Shown here one piece after another: positions 60,987 through 64,000 of a stretch of 64,000 nt of DNA. Under the pieces are notes generated by a model. It was not told where the DNA came from and made no database searches. It was given only the letters and a program-made list of their open reading frames with translations. The stretch is taken from assembly GCF_000513895.2 (NCBI RefSeq), contig NZ_CP165784.1:124001-188000 (forward strand). The letters are read 5' to 3'. A program made the position numbers and the translations under genes. This stretch comes from Ensifer sp. WSM1721. Lineage in GTDB: Bacteria; Pseudomonadota; Alphaproteobacteria; Rhizobiales; Rhizobiaceae. The first letter of the stretch is position 1, and each line of letters begins with the position of its first letter.

Positions 60987-63900
60987 CCGTTATTGCCCGT
61001 TTGACCAAATTCTCGAAATGCATCGACAGTCTGTAGGAGTTCCTCGCGCAAGATTGTGCAGAGGTTGCGGGTCGTTTCGTAACCAACTTGTCGTGCATCG
61101 TATCTCACTTCGATTTGGAGTTCGCCCGATTGGTACCCGACGCGAAACCAGAAGAGATAATTCATAACAGACTGATCCATATCTTCGCCGATCCACAATG
61201 GGTGTGGATCTCTGGACAGCAGGCGGCGCGGATAATGACGTTGGAGTCTCGCTCGATAGTTCACTCCGATGCGGGGTAACGGCAGGCGATCGATCCGCTC
61301 CCGCACGGCGGGATGCCGATTCAAGAACTTCAAAGCTCGAAAACCTATGCCCTGGCGCGGCAACGAGGTGCGCTGCTGATATATAGAGCGGGCGCGGTCT
61401 GGACGAGACTCCGTTCCGGTAACGTATAACGGAAGCGGCACCAGTTCACCGATATAGCCGATGATTTGAGACGGGTCGATGTCGTCGAATAGCCGTCCCC
61501 TGGTCGAAGTGAGGCTGTCAATCCAGAGTGAGTAATTTCCGAAAGCGCGGCCAAATGCCCCCGAAATAGCCGCAAGCAAAAGATCAAAATCCTCGCATTG
61601 CGCAGACGCCGCCGCAACCTTGAGAAGTTTCCCCGTTGTCTCCTCGCTGATCCTTAGATGATACGTGGCCTGGTCTTTCCAAAGCGGCCTGCAGAATTCT
61701 TCATCGATATGTTCCTCAGAGCCTACATAGTGGAGCCACCTCGCAGTTTGAGCTGAAAACCCCGCCGCATTCGTCCCAGAATCGCTCACACTTATGTCAA
61801 ACAGGTCGTACCGTAGGCCCTCCCAATGCTCGAGCTCGGTTACCGCTTCGCCATTCGCGTAATTATCCAGTCGCTGCAGCCATTGAGACAGGGTCGTCGT
61901 ATCCGGATCTGCAGCAGTCCGACCAGCGGCAAACGAATCATAAGCTGCCTCGAGTGCATTCAGGAACAGTCTGTATCCAACCCCGTCTGCTACAAAGTGG
62001 TGCAGCAGAACGAGCAAATAGTAATCGCCACTCTCCGATGTCCGGAAGGCTGAGACTCTGATAAGAGGTGTCCGACCGTCAAATCGAAATATGCGCTGAC
62101 GCTCCGCGCAGGCTTGCTCAATGGCCGTGAGTTGTTGCGCTGTGGCCATACCGACAAGGTTAATTTCTTCTACGATGGGATCTGGTATCGATCCGATTAC
62201 CTGAGATAAGCCGCTCTCCGTTTCAGCGATTCGGAGCCTCAGTGCTTCCTCCCGGCCGATAACATGCGCAAGTGCACGTTCAAGAATGGAGACATTCAAG
62301 ATGCCGGCGGGCATGAAGAAGAGATCAACAATATTGTAGTGCTCGCCGATTCCGACACAACTATTCCAATGTGAGATCGCAGGGGTTACTGGCATCGGTC
62401 CATCGGAAGCCGCTAAAGCAGATGTCGCGGCCGACGTTTGGCACGTTGCAAGTTCCCGGATGGTTGGTGTCTGATGCAGTTGGTTGACTGTTAAGCTCAG
62501 TCCCGCTTTACGCGCCAGTGTCACGCACCGCACACTCAGAAGCGAATTTCCACCGATATCAAAGAAGCTATCATCGATACCAATAGATTTAGCGCCCAAC
62601 AGTTCTTGCCAGATACCGGCGAGGAGTCGCTCCCTCTCGGTCCGTGGCTCAGCGGGCTCGGTCTTTTGCATTGCGCGGGATGAGACGAAAGGGAGACGAG
62701 CCCGATCTATCTTCCCGTTCGCTGTGAGCGGCATACGTCGCACCATCTGAACATCCGATGGGATCATGTAAGATGGGAGTGTCTGCCGCAGATGGCTCAC
62801 AATGTCTCCTGAGGTCAGGCTGTCGTCATCTGGCGCCACGAGCGCAACCAGTCGCCGATCATCATCCTTGCCCTCTACAAAGACGGCGGCCTGCGCGATG
62901 GCAGGATGAGATCCGAGCGCCGTCTCGATTTCCTCGAGCTCAATTCGGAAACCCCGAAGCTGAATTTGGTTATCCGCTCGACCACAAATCTCCAGAAGAC
63001 CTTTGCCTGAAATGCGGGCGATATCACCACTCCGATAAAGGACGCTGTATTGACCTTCATCGTATGGATTTGGAACGAAACAGTGCTTTGTTCGCTCTGG
63101 ATTCTTCCAATATCCAGCGCTCACGCAGCGTCCTGCCACACAGAGTTCACCTGCGACTCCGACGGGAACCCGTTTCAACTGTGCGTCAAGGACGTACATT
63201 CTCACATTATCGATCGGGCGCCCGACGGGCACAGCTGAAGAGCCATCGTCGGCGTCCGTTGTTCCGTACACCGCTGCATTAGACGCGCACTCCGTAGTGC
63301 CATAAAAATTCCATAGCGGCACATCCGGAAAGCACTCTCGCCAACGAGGAGGAAGCGATGCCGGCATCGGTTCAGCGCTGCTTGTAACCAGGCGCAGGTT
63401 GGTCAATTTCTGCAGTCGCTTTTGAGCGGCAATTAAACCGGACAGAATAGGCGGTGAGGCAGACAACCACGTGACGTGATGCCGTGCCAACTCACTCAAC
63501 AAGAGGTCGGGGTCGTGCAACTGCTCTTGCGTCAGAATGAGCGTGGGCACCCCCTTCAGAAGCCCTCCAAAATACTCCCATGCCGCAGCAACAAGTCCCG
63601 CTGACTTCTGTACGGCCATAACGTCGAAGCGATCAAAGGGGAAGCATCGCCACATCCAGTTCAGTCGATTGAGTATTGCGGATTCCGGTATGACAACGCC
63701 CTTCGCCTTACCCGTCGAGGATGAGGTATATATCAGGCTGGCTGCGCCCTTACCGGGCAATTCGATCGTTCGGTGCGTGGCCCGGCCAGGAGCGCGTCCG
63801 GCCTGCAGGGTAGACAGGCTAACGCACGGCACACCAAAATGGACCTCTTTGTCCTCGCGAGCGCGAACAAGCAGGCTCGCGCCACTGTCCCTCACGATAT

Positions 63901-64000
63901 GGCCGACCCGTTCCTCCGGGTAATCTGGCGATATAGGCACGACAGTTGCCTGCAAATCCCGGATGGCCAAAGTCGTGGCCGCTACATCAGGCGACCTGTC
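60983..64000 (-). CDS. Nonribosomal peptide synthetase, A-T-C (5' end beyond window)
   Basis: About 1,005 residues, open to the window edge, so the N-terminus is missing. The A domain (residues to about 470) has LIYTSSSTGKAKGVVIPE (core A3 with Ser for Gly), FYGTTECASNAAVYG (A5), YRSGDIARI and the NGKIDRARLP lysine. The T domain has FFDIGGNSLLSVRC. A condensation domain with LHHFVADGVGYRLF (HHxxxDG) ends the protein. The pocket Asp that normally binds the alpha-amino group is Val (AGLVAAAWEYF), so a substrate without a free alpha-amine, such as an aryl, fatty or hydroxy acid, is possible. The reading frame is undamaged, unlike the large NRPS. Confidence 0.88.
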   Translation of the reverse strand, partial: DRSPDVAATTLAIRDLQATVVPISPDYPEERVGHIVRDSGASLLVRAREDKEVHFGVPCVSLSTLQAGRAPGRATHRTIELPGKGAASLIYTSSSTGKAKGVVIPESAILNRLNWMWRCFPFDRFDVMAVQKSAGLVAAAWEYFGGLLKGVPTLILTQEQLHDPDLLLSELARHHVTWLSASPPILSGLIAAQKRLQKLTNLRLVTSSAEPMPASLPPRWRECFPDVPLWNFYGTTECASNAAVYGTTDADDGSSAVPVGRPIDNVRMYVLDAQLKRVPVGVAGELCVAGRCVSAGYWKNPERTKHCFVPNPYDEGQYSVLYRSGDIARISGKGLLEICGRADNQIQLRGFRIELEEIETALGSHPAIAQAAVFVEGKDDDRRLVALVAPDDDSLTSGDIVSHLRQTLPSYMIPSDVQMVRRMPLTANGKIDRARLPFVSSRAMQKTEPAEPRTERERLLAGIWQELLGAKSIGIDDSFFDIGGNSLLSVRCVTLARKAGLSLTVNQLHQTPTIRELATCQTSAATSALAASDGPMPVTPAISHWNSCVGIGEHYNIVDLFFMPAGILNVSILERALAHVIGREEALRLRIAETESGLSQVIGSIPDPIVEEINLVGMATAQQLTAIEQACAERQRIFRFDGRTPLIRVSAFRTSESGDYYLLVLLHHFVADGVGYRLFLNALEAAYDSFAAGRTAADPDTTTLSQWLQRLDNYANGEAVTELEHWEGLRYDLFDISVSDSGTNAAGFSAQTARWLHYVGSEEHIDEEFCRPLWKDQATYHLRISEETTGKLLKVAAASAQCEDFDLLLAAISGAFGRAFGNYSLWIDSLTSTRGRLFDDIDPSQIIGYIGELVPLPLYVTGTESRPDRARSIYQQRTSLPRQGIGFRALKFLNRHPAVRERIDRLPLPRIGVNYRARLQRHYPRRLLSRDPHPLWIGEDMDQSVMNYLFWFRVGYQSGELQIEVRYDARQVGYETTRNLCTILREELLQTVDAFREFGQTGNNG

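Overview
This window looks like an accessory region of a nitrogen-fixing alphaproteobacterium of the Rhizobiales (Rhizobium/Ensifer/Mesorhizobium type), probably on a symbiotic plasmid or island. The evidence is a BioR-controlled bioBFDAZ-panD operon with BioR boxes, a perfect FixK/FNR-type box, a NifA-type upstream site paired with a -24/-12 (sigma-54) promoter, and many decayed insertion sequences and gene fragments. The assignment is inference; no rRNA, tRNA or replication gene is visible.

Region 1 (1-22 kb) is a catabolic area. It holds an MmgE/PrpD protein, an M24-fold hydrolase without metal ligands, an IclR regulator, a Rossmann-fold dehydrogenase, alanine racemase, a HAD hydrolase, an atypical OmpR-type response regulator, a C45 acyltransferase, an SDR, a three-subunit FAD/2Fe-2S amino acid or opine dehydrogenase with a Rid protein, and an EamA transporter. 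Four promoters here carry the same pair of 14-bp palindromes (around TCCATAATATGGGA) at a 31-bp centre-to-centre spacing, in three cases exactly. They appear to be one regulon. IS110, IS256 and tyrosine recombinase remnants separate the units.

Region 2 (22-29 kb) is an intact biotin operon, bioR then bioB-bioF-bioD-bioA-bioZ-panD, with start/stop overlaps throughout the bio genes. Region 3 (29-31.1 kb) is a graveyard of truncated genes on the minus strand: an amino acid ABC binding protein, an amidase, folE, an IS110 transposase and a phosphopantetheinyl transferase.

Region 4 (31.2-64 kb) is a nonribosomal peptide (NRPS) locus. A FixK box, a VOC protein and a NifA/sigma-54 promoter precede a PLP aminotransferase and a 24-kb assembly line: formyltransferase-like domain, partial C domain, seven A-T modules and a terminal thioesterase. 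Binding-pocket residues suggest Gln-Leu-Phe-Gly-Leu-X-X, where X-X are two identical unassigned residues. The modules are near-identical repeats in which mainly the substrate-binding core of the A domain differs. The reading frame is broken by about 25 small indels, mostly single-base losses in G or C runs. I think these are mainly consensus errors in repeats, but real decay cannot be excluded. On the opposite strand a starter NRPS (A-T-C, running off the window), a MATE exporter and an intact phosphopantetheinyl transferase probably belong to the same system: carrier activation, export, and perhaps a second peptide or acyl part.
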